This document shows, piece by piece, positions 13,696 through 23,900 of a DNA stretch of 64,000 nt. Below the pieces are notes generated by a model, which had not been told where the DNA came from, did not search any database, and saw nothing but the letters and a program-made list of their open reading frames with translations. Position numbers and translations under genes: made by a program. This DNA is from Balanoglossus misakiensis. Taxonomy: Eukaryota > Hemichordata. The stretch's first letter is position 1; each line of letters begins with the position of its first letter. Where the stretch lies: assembly GCA_040954595.2 (NCBI GenBank), contig CM082590.2, forward strand, positions 2,108,001-2,172,000. Direction: 5' to 3'.

Positions 13696-15654
13696 AGCAA
13701 GGGCCAGGGGTACCAATTCTCTGCCCTATCAAGGTCCATGGGTACTTATTCTCTGCCCTAGCAAGGGCCATGGGTACCAATTCTCTGCCCTAGCAAGGGC
13801 CAGGGGTACCAATTCTCTGCCCTATCAAGGTCCAGGGGTACCAATTCTCTGCCCTAGCAAGGTCCAGAGGCACTTATTCACTGGCCTATCAAGGTCCATG
13901 GGTTCTTATTCTCTGCCCTAGCAAGGTCCAGGGGTACCAATTCTCTGCCCTAGCAAGGGCCAGGGGTACTTATTCTCTGCCCTAGCAAGGGCCAGGGGTA
14001 CCAATTCTCTGCCCTAGCAAGGGCCAGGGGTACTTATTCTCTGCCCTATCAAGGTCCATGGGTTCTTATTCTCTGCCCTAGCAAGGTCCAGGGGTACCAA
14101 TTCTCTGCCCTATCAAGGTCCATGGGTTCTTATTCTCTGCCCTAGCAAGGTCCAGGGGTACCAATTCTCTGCCCTAGCAAGGTCCAGGGGTACTTATTCT
14201 CTGCCCTAGCAAGGGCCAGGGGTACCAATTCTCTGCCCTAGCAAGGGCCAGGGGTACTTATTCTCTGCCCTATCAAGGTCCATGGGTTCTTATTCTCTGC
14301 CCTAGCAAGGGCCAGGGGTACCAATTCTCTGCCCTAGCAAGGGCCAGGGGTACCAATTCTCTGCCCTATCAAGGTCCATGGGTTCTTATTCTCTGCCCTA
14401 GCAAGGTTCAGGGGTACCAATTCTCTGCCCTAGCAAGGGCCAGGGGTACTTATTCTTTGCCCTATCAAGGTCCAGGGGTACCAATTCTCTGTCCTAGCAA
14501 GGTCCAGAGGCACTTATTCACTGGCCTATCAAGGTCCATGGGTTCTTATTGTCTGCCCTAGCAAGGTCCAGGGGTACCAATTCTCTGCCCTAGCAAGGGC
14601 CAGGCGTACTTATTCTCTGCCCTAGCAATGGCCAGTGGTACTTATTCTCTGCCCTAGCAAGGGCCAGGGGTACTTATTCTCTGCCCTATCAAGGTCCATG
14701 GGTTCTTATTCTCTGCCCTAGCAAGGGCCAGGGGTACCAATTCTCTGCCCTAGCAAGGGCCAGGGGTACCAATTCTCTGCCCTAGCAAGGGCCAGGGGTA
14801 CCAATTCTCTGCCCTAGCAAGGGCCAGGGGTACCAATTCTCTGCCCTAGCAAGGTCCAGGGGTACTTATTCTCTGCCCTAGCAAGGTCCAGGGGTACCAA
14901 TTCTCTGCCCTATCAAGGGCCAGGGGTACTTATTCTCTGCCCTAGCAAGGGCAAGTGGTACCAATTCTCTGCCCTAGCAAGGGCCAGGGGTACCAATTCT
15001 CTGCCCTAGCAAGGGCCAGGGGTACCAATTCTCTGCCCTAGCAAGGGCCAGGGGTACCAATTCTCTGCCCTAGCAAGGGCCAGGGGTACTTATTCTCTGC
15101 CCTATCAAGGTCCATGGGTTCTTATTCTCTGCCCTAGCAAGGGCCAGGGGTACCAATTCTCTGCCCTAGCAAGGGCCAGGGGTACCAATTCTCTGCCCTA
15201 GCAAGGTCCAGGGGTACTTATTCTCTGCCCTATCAAGGTCCATGGGTTCTTATTTTCTGCCCTGGCAAGGTCCATGGGTTCTTATTCTCTGCCCTAGCAA
15301 GGTCCAGGGGTACCAATTCTCTGCCCTAGCAAGGTCCAGGGGTACTTATTCTCTGCCCTATCAAGGTCCATGGGTTCTTATTCTCTGCCCTAGCAAGGTC
15401 CAGGGGTACCAATTCTCTGCCCTATCAAGGTCCATGGGTTCTTATTCTCTGCCCTAGCAAGGTCCAGGGGTACCAATTCTCTGCCCTAGCAAGGGCCAGG
15501 GGTACTTATTCTCTGCCCTAGCAAGGGCCAGGGGTACCAATTCTCTGCCCTAGCAAGGGCCAGGGGTACCAATTCTCTGCCCTAGCAAGGGCCAGGGGAA
15601 CCAATTCTCTGCCCTAGCAAGGGCCAGGGATACTTATTCTCTGCCCTAGCAAGG
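11962..15654. repeat. Second copy of the 3.7-kb satellite block
   Basis: This is the partner of 2842-6534, offset 9120 bp. It begins inside the 2144-bp higher-order repeat and ends where the 2336-bp tandem pair begins, so it is bordered by independent amplification events. It contains only one copy of the 1248-bp unit that is tandem in the left block. Confidence 0.88.
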
Positions 15655-18600
15655 GCCAGGGGTACTTATTCTCTGCCCTAACAAGGGCCAGGGGTACTTA
15701 TTCTCTGCCCTAGCAAGGGCCAGGGGTACTTATTCTCTGCCCTAGCAAGGGCCAGGGGTACCAATTCTCTGCCCTAGCAAGGGCCAGGGGTACCAATTCT
15801 CTGCCCTAGCAAGGGCCAGGGGTACCAATTCTCTGCCCTAGCTAGGGCCAGGGGTACCAATTCTCTGCCCTAGCAAGGGCCAGGGGTACCAATTCTCTGC
15901 CCTAGCAAGGTCCAGGGGTACTTATTCTCTGCCATATCAAGGTCCATGGGTTCTTATTCTCTGCCCTAGCAAGGGCCAGTGGTACCAATTCTCTGCCCTA
16001 GCAAGGGCCAGGGGTACCAATTCTCTGCCCTAGCAAGGGCCAGGGGTACCAATTCTCTGCCCTAGCAAGGGCCAGGGGAACCAATTCTCTGCCCTAGCAA
16101 GGGCCAGGGATACTTATTCTCTGCCCTAGCAAGGGCCAGGGGTACTTATTCTCTGCCCTAACAAGGGCCAGGGGTACTTATTCTCTGCCCTAGCAAGGGC
16201 CAGGGGTACTTATTCTCTGCCCTAGCAAGGGCCAGGAGTACCAATTCTCTGCCCTAGCAAGGGCCAGGGGTACCAATTCTCTGCCCTAGCAAGGGCCAGT
16301 GGTACCAATTCTCTGCCCTAGCAAGGGCCAGGGGTACCAATTCTCCGCCCTAGCAAGGGCCAGGGGTACCAATTCTCAGCCCTAGCAAGGGCCAGGGGTA
16401 CCAATTCTCTGCCCTAGCAAGGTCCAGGGGTACTTATTCTCTGCCCTATCAAGGTCCATGGGTTCTTATTCTCTGCCCTAGCAAGGTCCAGGGGTACCAA
16501 TTCTCTGCCCTATCAAGGTCCATGGGTTCTTATTCTCTGCCCTAGCAAGGTCCAGGGGTACCAATTCTCTGCCCTAGCAAGGGCCAGGGGTACCAATTCT
16601 CTGCCCTAGCAAGGGCCAGGGGTACCAATTCTCTGCCCTAGCAAGGGCCAGGGGTACCAATTCTCTGCCCTAGCAAGGTCCAGGGGTACTAATTCTCTGC
16701 CCTATCAAGGTCCATGGGTTCTTATTCTCTGCCCTGGCAAGGTCCAGGGGTACCAATTCTCTGCCCTATCAAGGTCCATGGGTTCTTATTCTCTGCCCTA
16801 GCAAGGTCCAGGGGTACCAATTCTCTGCCCTAGCAAGGTCCAGGGGTACTTATTCTCTGCCCTATCAAGGTCCATGGGTTCTTATTCTCTGCCCTAGCAA
16901 GGTCCAGGGGTACCAATTCTCTGCCCTATCAAGGTCCATGGGTTCTTATTCTCTGCCCTAGCAAGGTCCAGGGGTACCAATTCTCTGCCCTAGCAAGGGC
17001 CAGGGGTACTTATTCTCTGCCCTAGCAAGGGCCAGGGGTACTTATTCTCTGCCCTATCAAGGTCCATGGGTTCTTATTCTCTGCCCTAGCAAGGTCCAGG
17101 GGTACCAATTCTCTGCCCTATCAAGGTCCATGGGTTCTTATTCTCTGCCCTAGCAAGGTCCAGGGGTACCAATTCTCTGCCCTAGCAAGGGCCAGAAGTA
17201 CTTATTCTCTGCCCTAGCAAGGGCCAGGGGTACCAATTCTCTGCCCTAGCAAGGGCCAGGGGTACCAATTCTCTGCCCTAGGAAGGGCCAGGGGAACCAA
17301 TTCTCTGCCCTAGCAAGGGCCAGGGATACTTATTCTCTGCCCAGGCAAGGGCCAGGGGTACTTATTCTCTGCCCTAACAAGGGCCAGGGGTACTTATTCT
17401 CTGCCCTAGCAAGGGCCAGGGGTACTTATTCTCTGCCCTAGCAAGGGCCAGGGGTACCAATTCTATGCCCTAGCAAGGGCCAGGGGTACCAATTCTCTGC
17501 CCTAGCAAGGGCCAGGGGTAACAATTCTCTGCCCTAGCAAGGGCCAGGGGTACCAATTCTCTGCCCTAGCAAGGTCCAGGGGTACTTATTCTCTGCCCTA
17601 GCAAGGTCCAGGGGTACCAATTCTCTGCCCTATCAAGGGCCAGGGGTACTTATTCTCTGCCCTAGCAAGGGCCAGTGGTACCAATTCTCTGCCCTAGCAA
17701 GGGCCAGGGGTACCAATTCTCTGCCCTAGCAAGGTCCAGGGGTACCAATTCTCTGCCCTATCAAGGTCCATGGGTTCTTATTCTCTGCCCTAGCAAGGTC
17801 CAGGGGTACCAATTCTCTGCCCTAGCAAGGGCCAGGGGTACTTATTCTCTGCCCTAGCAAGGGCCAGGGGTACCAATTCTCTGCCCTAGCAAGGGCCAGG
17901 GGTACCAATTCTCTGCCCTAGCAAGGGCCAGGGGAACCAATTCTCTGCCCTAGCAAGGGCCAGGGATACTTATTCTCTGCCCTAGCAAGGGCCAGGGGTA
18001 CTTATTCTCTGCCCTAACAAGGGCCAGGGGTACTTATTCTCTGCCCTAGCAAGGGCCAGGGGTACTTATTCTCTGCCCTAGCAAGGGCCAGGGGTACCAA
18101 TTCTCTGCCCTAGCAAGGGCCAGGGGTACCAATTCTCTGCCCTAGCAAGGGCCAGGGGTACCAATTCTCTGCCCTAGCAAGGGCCAGGGGTACCAATTCT
18201 CTGCCCTAGCAAGGGCCAGGGGTACCAATTCTCTGCCCTAGCAAGGTCCAGGGGTACTTATTCTCTGCCATATCAAGGTCCATGGGTTCTTATTCTCTGC
18301 CCTAGCAAGGGCCAGTGGTACCAATTCTCTGCCCTAGCAAGGGCCAGGGGTACCAATTCTCTGCCCTAGCAAGGGCCAGGGGTACCAATTCTCTGCCCTA
18401 GCAAGGGCCAGGGGAACCAATTCTCTGCCCTAGCAAGGGCCAGGGATACTTATTCTCTGCCCTAGCAAGGGCCAGGGGTACTTATTCTCTGCCCTAACAA
18501 GGGCCAGGGGTACTTATTCTCTGCCCTAGCAAGGGCCAGGGGTACTTATTCTCTGCCCTAGCAAGGGCCAGGAGTACCAATTCTCTGCCCTAGCAAGGGC

Positions 18601-20064
18601 CAGGGGTACCAATTCTCTGCCCTAGCAAGGGCCAGTGGTACCAATTCTCTGCCCTAGCAAGGGCCAGGGGTACCAATTCTCCGCCCTAGCAAGGGCCAGG
18701 GGTACCAATTCTCAGCCCTAGCAAGGGCCAGGGGTACCAATTCTCTGCCCTAGCAAGGTCCAGGGGTACTTATTCTCTGCCCTATCAAGGTCCATGGGTT
18801 CTTATTCTCTGCCCTAGCAAGGTCCAGGGGTACCAATTCTCTGCCCTATCAAGGTCCATGGGTTCTTATTCTCTGCCCTAGCAAGGTCCAGGGGTACCAA
18901 TTCTCTGCCCTAGCAAGGGCCAGGGGTACCAATTCTCTGCCCTAGCAAGGGCCAGGGGTACCAATTCTCTGCCCTAGCAAGGGCCAGGGGTACCAATTCT
19001 CTGCCCTAGCAAGGTCCAGGGGTACTAATTCTCTGCCCTATCAAGGTCCATGGGTTCTTATTCTCTGCCCTGGCAAGGTCCAGGGGTACCAATTCTCTGC
19101 CCTATCAAGGTCCATGGGTTCTTATTCTCTGCCCTAGCAAGGTCCAGGGGTACCAATTCTCTGCCCTAGCAAGGTCCAGGGGTACTTATTCTCTGCCCTA
19201 TCAAGGTCCATGGGTTCTTATTCTCTGCCCTAGCAAGGTCCAGGGGTACCAATTCTCTGCCCTATCAAGGTCCATGGGTTCTTATTCTCTGCCCTAGCAA
19301 GGTCCAGGGGTACCAATTCTCTGCCCTAGCAAGGGCCAGGGGTACTTATTCTCTGCCCTAGCAAGGGCCAGGGGTACTTATTCTCTGCCCTATCAAGGTC
19401 CATGGGTTCTTATTCTCTGCCCTAGCAAGGTCCAGGGGTACCAATTCTCTGCCCTATCAAGGTCCATGGGTTCTTATTCTCTGCCCTAGCAAGGTCCAGG
19501 GGTACCAATTCTCTGCCCTAGCAAGGGCCAGAAGTACTTATTCTCTGCCCTAGCAAGGGCCAGGGGTACCAATTCTCTGCCCTAGCAAGGGCCAGGGGTA
19601 CCAATTCTCTGCCCTAGGAAGGGCCAGGGGAACCAATTCTCTGCCCTAGCAAGGGCCAGGGATACTTATTCTCTGCCCAGGCAAGGGCCAGGGGTACTTA
19701 TTCTCTGCCCTAACAAGGGCCAGGGGTACTTATTCTCTGCCCTAGCAAGGGCCAGGGGTACTTATTCTCTGCCCTAGCAAGGGCCAGGGGTACCAATTCT
19801 ATGCCCTAGCAAGGGCCAGGGGTACCAATTCTCTGCCCTAGCAAGGGCCAGGGGTAACAATTCTCTGCCCTAGCAAGGGCCAGGGGTACCAATTCTCTGC
19901 CCTAGCAAGGTCCAGGGGTACTTATTCTCTGCCCTAGCAAGGTCCAGGGGTACCAATTCTCTGCCCTATCAAGGGCCAGGGGTACTTATTCTCTGCCCTA
20001 GCAAGGGCCAGTGGTACCAATTCTCTGCCCTAGCAAGGGCCAGGGGTACCAATTCTCTGCCCTA
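15393..20064. repeat. Tandem 2336-bp (73-monomer) higher-order duplication
   Basis: Copy 1 is about 15393-17728 and copy 2 about 17729-20064. Rare markers recur exactly 2336 bp apart: GGGATACTTATT (15627 and 17963), GCCAGAAGTA (17191 and 19527) and GCCCAGGCAAGG (about 17340 and 19676). The end of copy 1 abuts the start of copy 2, so this is a simple tandem duplication. Confidence 0.9.
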
Positions 20065-21766
20065 GCAAGGGCCAGGGGTACCAATTCTCTGCCCTAGCAA
20101 GGGCCAGGGGTACCAATTCTCTGCCCTAGCAAGGTCCAGGGGTACTTATTCTCTGCCCTATCAAGGTCCATGGGTTCTTATTCTCTGCCCTAGCAAGGTC
20201 CAGGGGTACCAATTCTCTGCCCTATCAAGGTACATGGGTTCTTATTCTCTGCCCTAGCAAGGTCCAGGGGTACCAATTCTCTGCCCTAGCAAGGGCCAGG
20301 GGTACTTATTCTCTGCCCTAGCAAGGGCCAGGGGTACCAATTCTCTGCCCTAGCAAGGGCCAGGGGTACCAATTCTCTGCCCTAGCAAGGGCCAGGGGTA
20401 CCAATTCTCTGCCCTAGCAAGGGCCAGGGGTACTTATTCTCTGCCCTAGCAAGGGCCAGGGGTATTTATTCTCTGCCCTAGCAAGGGCCAGGGGTACTTA
20501 TTCTTTGCCCTAGCAAGGTCCAGGGGTACTTATTCTCTGCCCTAGCAAGGTCCAGGGGTACCAATTCTCAGCCCTAGCAAGGTCCAGGGGTACCAATTCT
20601 CTGCCCTAGCAAGTGCCAGGGGTACCAATTCTCTGCCCCAGCAAGGGCCAGGGGTACTTTTTCTCTGCCCTAGCAAGGGCCAGGTGTACCAATTCTCTGC
20701 CCTAGCAAGGTCCAGGGGTACCAATTCTCTGCCCTAGCAAGGGCCAGGGGTACCAATTCTCTGCCCTAGCAAGGGCCACGGGTACCAATTCTCTGCCCTA
20801 GCAAGGGCCAGGGATACTTATTCTCTGCCCTAGCAAGGGCCAGGGGTACTTATTCTCTGCCCTAACAAGGGCCAGGGGTACTTATTCTCTGCCCTAGCAA
20901 GGGCCAGTGGTACCAATTCTCTGCCCTAGCAAGGGCCAGGGGTACCAATTCTCTGCCCTAGCAAGGGCCAGGGGTACCAATTCTCTGCCCTAGCAAGGGC
21001 CAGGGGTACCAATTCTCTGCCCTAGCAAGGTCCAGGGGTACTTATTCTCTGCCCTATCAAGGTCCATGGGTTCTTATTCTCTGCCCTAGCAAGGTCCAGG
21101 GGTACCAATTCTCTGCCCTATCAAGGTACATGGGTTCTTATTCTCTGCCCTAGCAAGGTCCAGGGGTACCAATTCTCTGCCCTAGCAAGGGCCAGGGGTA
21201 CTTATTCTCTGCCCTAGCAAGGGCCAGGGGTACCAATTCTCTGCCCTAGCAAGGGCCAGGGGTACCAATTCTCTGCCCTAGCAAGGGCCAGGGGTACCAA
21301 TTCTCTGCCCTAGCAAGGGCCAGGGGTACTTATTCTCTGCCCTAGCAAGGGCCAGGGGTATTTATTCTCTGCCCTAGCAAGGGCCAGGGGTACTTATTCT
21401 CTGCCCTAGCAAGGTCCAGGGGTACTTATTCTCTGCCCTAGCAAGGTCCAGGGGTACCAATTCTCAGCCCTAGCAAGGTCCAGGGGTACCAATTCTCTGC
21501 CCTAGCAAGTGCCAGGGGTACCAATTCTCTGCCCCAGCAAGGGCCAGGGGTACTTTTTCTCTGCCCTAGCAAGGGCCAGGTGTACCAATTCTCTGCCCTA
21601 GCAAGGTCCAGGGGTACCAATTCTCTGCCCTAGCAAGGGCCAGGGGTACCAATTCTCTGCCCTAGCAAGGGCCACGGGTACCAATTCTCTGCCCTAGCAA
21701 GGGCCAGGGATACTTATTCTCTGCCCTAGCAAGGGCCAGGGGTACTTATTCTCTGCCCTAACAAGG
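19975..21766. repeat. Tandem 896-bp (28-monomer) duplication
   Basis: Copies at about 19975-20870 and 20871-21766, with identity running on to about 21795. The markers are TACATGGGTT (20231 and 21127), the GCAAGTGCC and CCCCAGCAAGG variants, and the CAGGTGTACC variant, each at 896-bp spacing. Confidence 0.9.
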
Positions 21767-21839
21767 GCCAGGGGTACTTATTCTCTGCCCTAGCAAGGTC
21801 CAGGGGTACCAATTCTCTGCCCTAGCAAGGGCCAGGGGT

Positions 21840-22600
21840 ACTTATTCTCTGCCCTAGCAAGGGCCAGGGGTACTTATTCTCTGCCCTAGCAAGGTCCAGG
21901 GGTACCAATTCTCTGCCCTAGTAAGGTCCAGAGGCACTTATTCTCTGTCCTAGCAAGGTCCAGGGGTACCAATTCTCTGCCCTTGCATCGCCCAGAGGGA
22001 CTTATTCTCTGCCCTTGCATGGTCCAGGGGAACCAATTCTCTGCCCTAGCAAGGGCCAGGGGTACCAATTCTCTGCCCTAGCAAGGGCCAGGAGTACCAA
22101 TTCTCTGCCCTAGCAAGGGCCAGGGGTACCAATTCTCTGCCCTTGCATGGTCCAGGGGTACCAATTCTCTGCCCTAGCAAGGGCCAGGGGTACCAATTCT
22201 ATGCCCTAGCAAGGGCCAGGGGTACTTATTCTCTGCCCTAGCAAGGGCCAGGGGTACTTATTCTCTGCCCTAGCAAGGTCCAGGGGTACCAATTCTCTGC
22301 CCTAGTAAGGTCCAGAGGCACTTATTCTCTGTCCTAGCAAGGTCCAGGGGTACCAATTCTCTGCCCTTGCATCGCCCAGAGGCACTTATTCTCTGCCCTT
22401 GCATGGTCCAGGGGAACCAATTCTCTGCCCTAGCAAGGGCCAGGGGTACCAATTCTCTGCCCTAGCAAGGGCCAGGAGTACCAATTCTCTGCCCTAGCAA
22501 GGGCCAGGGGTACCAATTCTCTGCCCTTGCATGGTCCAGGGGTACCAATTCTCTGCCCTAGCAAGGGCCAGGGGTACCAATTCTATGCCCTAGCAAGGGC
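21840..22600. repeat. Tandem 384-bp (12-monomer) duplication
   Basis: Two adjacent copies share the CCTAGTAAGG, TCTGTCCTAGC, GCATCGCCCAGAGG and GGGGAACC variants at a 384-bp offset (for example GCATCGCCC near 21985 and 22369). One base differs in the GCATCGCCC monomer (GAGGGACTT versus GAGGCACTT). A further 256-bp (8-monomer) pair with GCCTTAGC and GCAAGTGCC markers follows at about 22.6-23.1 kb. Confidence 0.82.
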
Positions 22601-23755
22601 CAGGGGTACCAATTCTCTGCCTTAGCAAGGGCCAGGGGTACCAATTCTCTGCCCTAGCAAGTGCCAGGGGTACCAATTCTCTGCCCTTGCATGGTCCAGG
22701 GGTACCAATTCTCTGCCCTAGCAAGGGCCAGGGGTACCAATTCTCTGCCCTAGCAAGGGCCAGGGGTACCAATTCTCTGCCCTAGCAAGGGCCAGGGGTA
22801 CCAATTCTCTGCCCTAGCAAGGGCCAGGGGTACCAATTCTCTGCCCTTGCATGGTCCAGGGGTACCAATTCTCTGCCTTAGCAAGGGCCAGGGGTACCAA
22901 TTCTCTGCCCTAGCAAGTGCCAGGGGTACCAATTCTCTGCCCTTGCATGGTCCAGGGGTACCAATTCTCTGCCCTAGCAAGGGCCAGGGGTACCAATTCT
23001 CTGCCCTAGCAAGGGCCAGGGGTACCAATTCTCTGCCCTAGCAAGGGCCAGGGGTACCAATTCTCTGCCCTAGCAAGGGCCAGGGGTACCAATTCTCTGC
23101 CCTTGCATGGTCCAGGGGTACCAATTCTCTGCCCTAGCAAGGGCCAGGGGTACCAATTCTCTGCCCTTTCAAGGTCCATGGGTTCTTATTCTCTGCCCTT
23201 GCATGGTCCAGGGGTACCAATTCTCTGCCCTAGCAAGGGCCAGGGGTACCAATTCTCTGCCCTTGCATGGTCCAGGGGTACCAATTCTCTGCCCTAGCAA
23301 GGGCCAGGGGTACCAATTCCCTGCCCTAGCAAGGGCCAGGGGTACCAATTCTCTGCGCTAGCAAGGGCCAGGGGTACCAATTCTCTGCCCTCGCATGGTC
23401 CAGGGGTACCAATTCTCTGCCCTAGCAAGGGCCAGGGGTACTTATTCTCTGCCCTTGCATGGTCCAGGGGTAACAATTCTCTACCCTAGCAAGGGCCAGG
23501 GGTACCAATTCTCTGCCCTAGCAAGGTCCAGAGGCACTTATTCTCTGCCCTATCAAGGTCCAGGGGTACCAATTCTCTTCCCTAGCAAGGTCCAGAGGCA
23601 CTTATTCTCTGCCCTATCAAGGTCCATGGGTTCTTATTCTCTGCCCTAGCAAGGTCCAGGGGTACCAATTCTCTGCCCTAGCAAGGGCCAGGGGTACTTA
23701 TTCTCTGCCCTAGCAAGGGCCAGGGGTACTTATTCTCTGCCCTAGCAAGGGCCAG

Positions 23756-23768
23756 GGGTACAAATTCT
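23756..23768. repeat. Target-site duplication, left copy
   Basis: The 13-base GGGTACAAATTCT lies at the left edge of the retrotransposon. It is identical to 30439-30451 at the right edge. Both are satellite sequence, but they share the uncommon TACAAATT variant, which supports a true duplication of one target monomer over chance repetition. The satellite resumes at the right edge exactly where it stopped. Confidence 0.85.
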
Positions 23769-23900
23769 TAATATTTATTTATTTGCATAAAGGCCACCGG
23801 CCCATTGCATTTAGTACATCAAAATGATACAGAGGTAAAGAATTTGATTTGATTGCACCACAAAATTATACAAAACATTTAGACAGAGTATTGCATGCTA
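23769..23900 (-). other. LINE 3' UTR
   Basis: This 132-bp stretch runs from the ORF2 stop to the element end. On the minus strand it ends with a GGCC-GGT-GGCC hairpin (23792-23802), then TTTATGCAAATAAATAAATATTA. Two overlapping AATAAA signals lie in that tail (within 23774-23784). A small hairpin followed by a short repeated tail, in place of a long poly(A), is usual at the 3' end of CR1/L2-like elements and probably serves for recognition by the element's own reverse transcriptase. Confidence 0.75.

Larger units (their letters stand above)
1..23768. repeat. 32-bp satellite array, left block
   Basis: Head-to-tail copies of a 32-bp monomer; the copy at 33-64 is a good consensus. The first half is purine-rich (starts GCAAGGGCCAGGGG), followed by a GGTACC palindrome in many copies and a pyrimidine-rich second half ending CTGCCCTA. 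A monomer boundary falls at every position 32n+1 that I checked (all multiples of 480 from 481 to 23521), so about 743 copies run with no net insertion or deletion. Variation is mostly substitution at a few positions: 1 (G/T), 7 (G/T), 11 (G/T), 16 (A/T), 18-19 (CA/TT) and 26 (T/A). Linked sets recur, such as the T1-T7-T11-T16 type. A GCATGG-type variant clusters at 21.9-23.5 kb. I recognise no named satellite family. No gene is seen in this block; its reading frames are by-products of the repeat. Confidence 0.98.

Noticed and set aside
1-23768. CRISPR array
   Set aside because: A short regular repeat is present, but there are no unique spacers between copies, no cas genes, and the context is an animal LINE.
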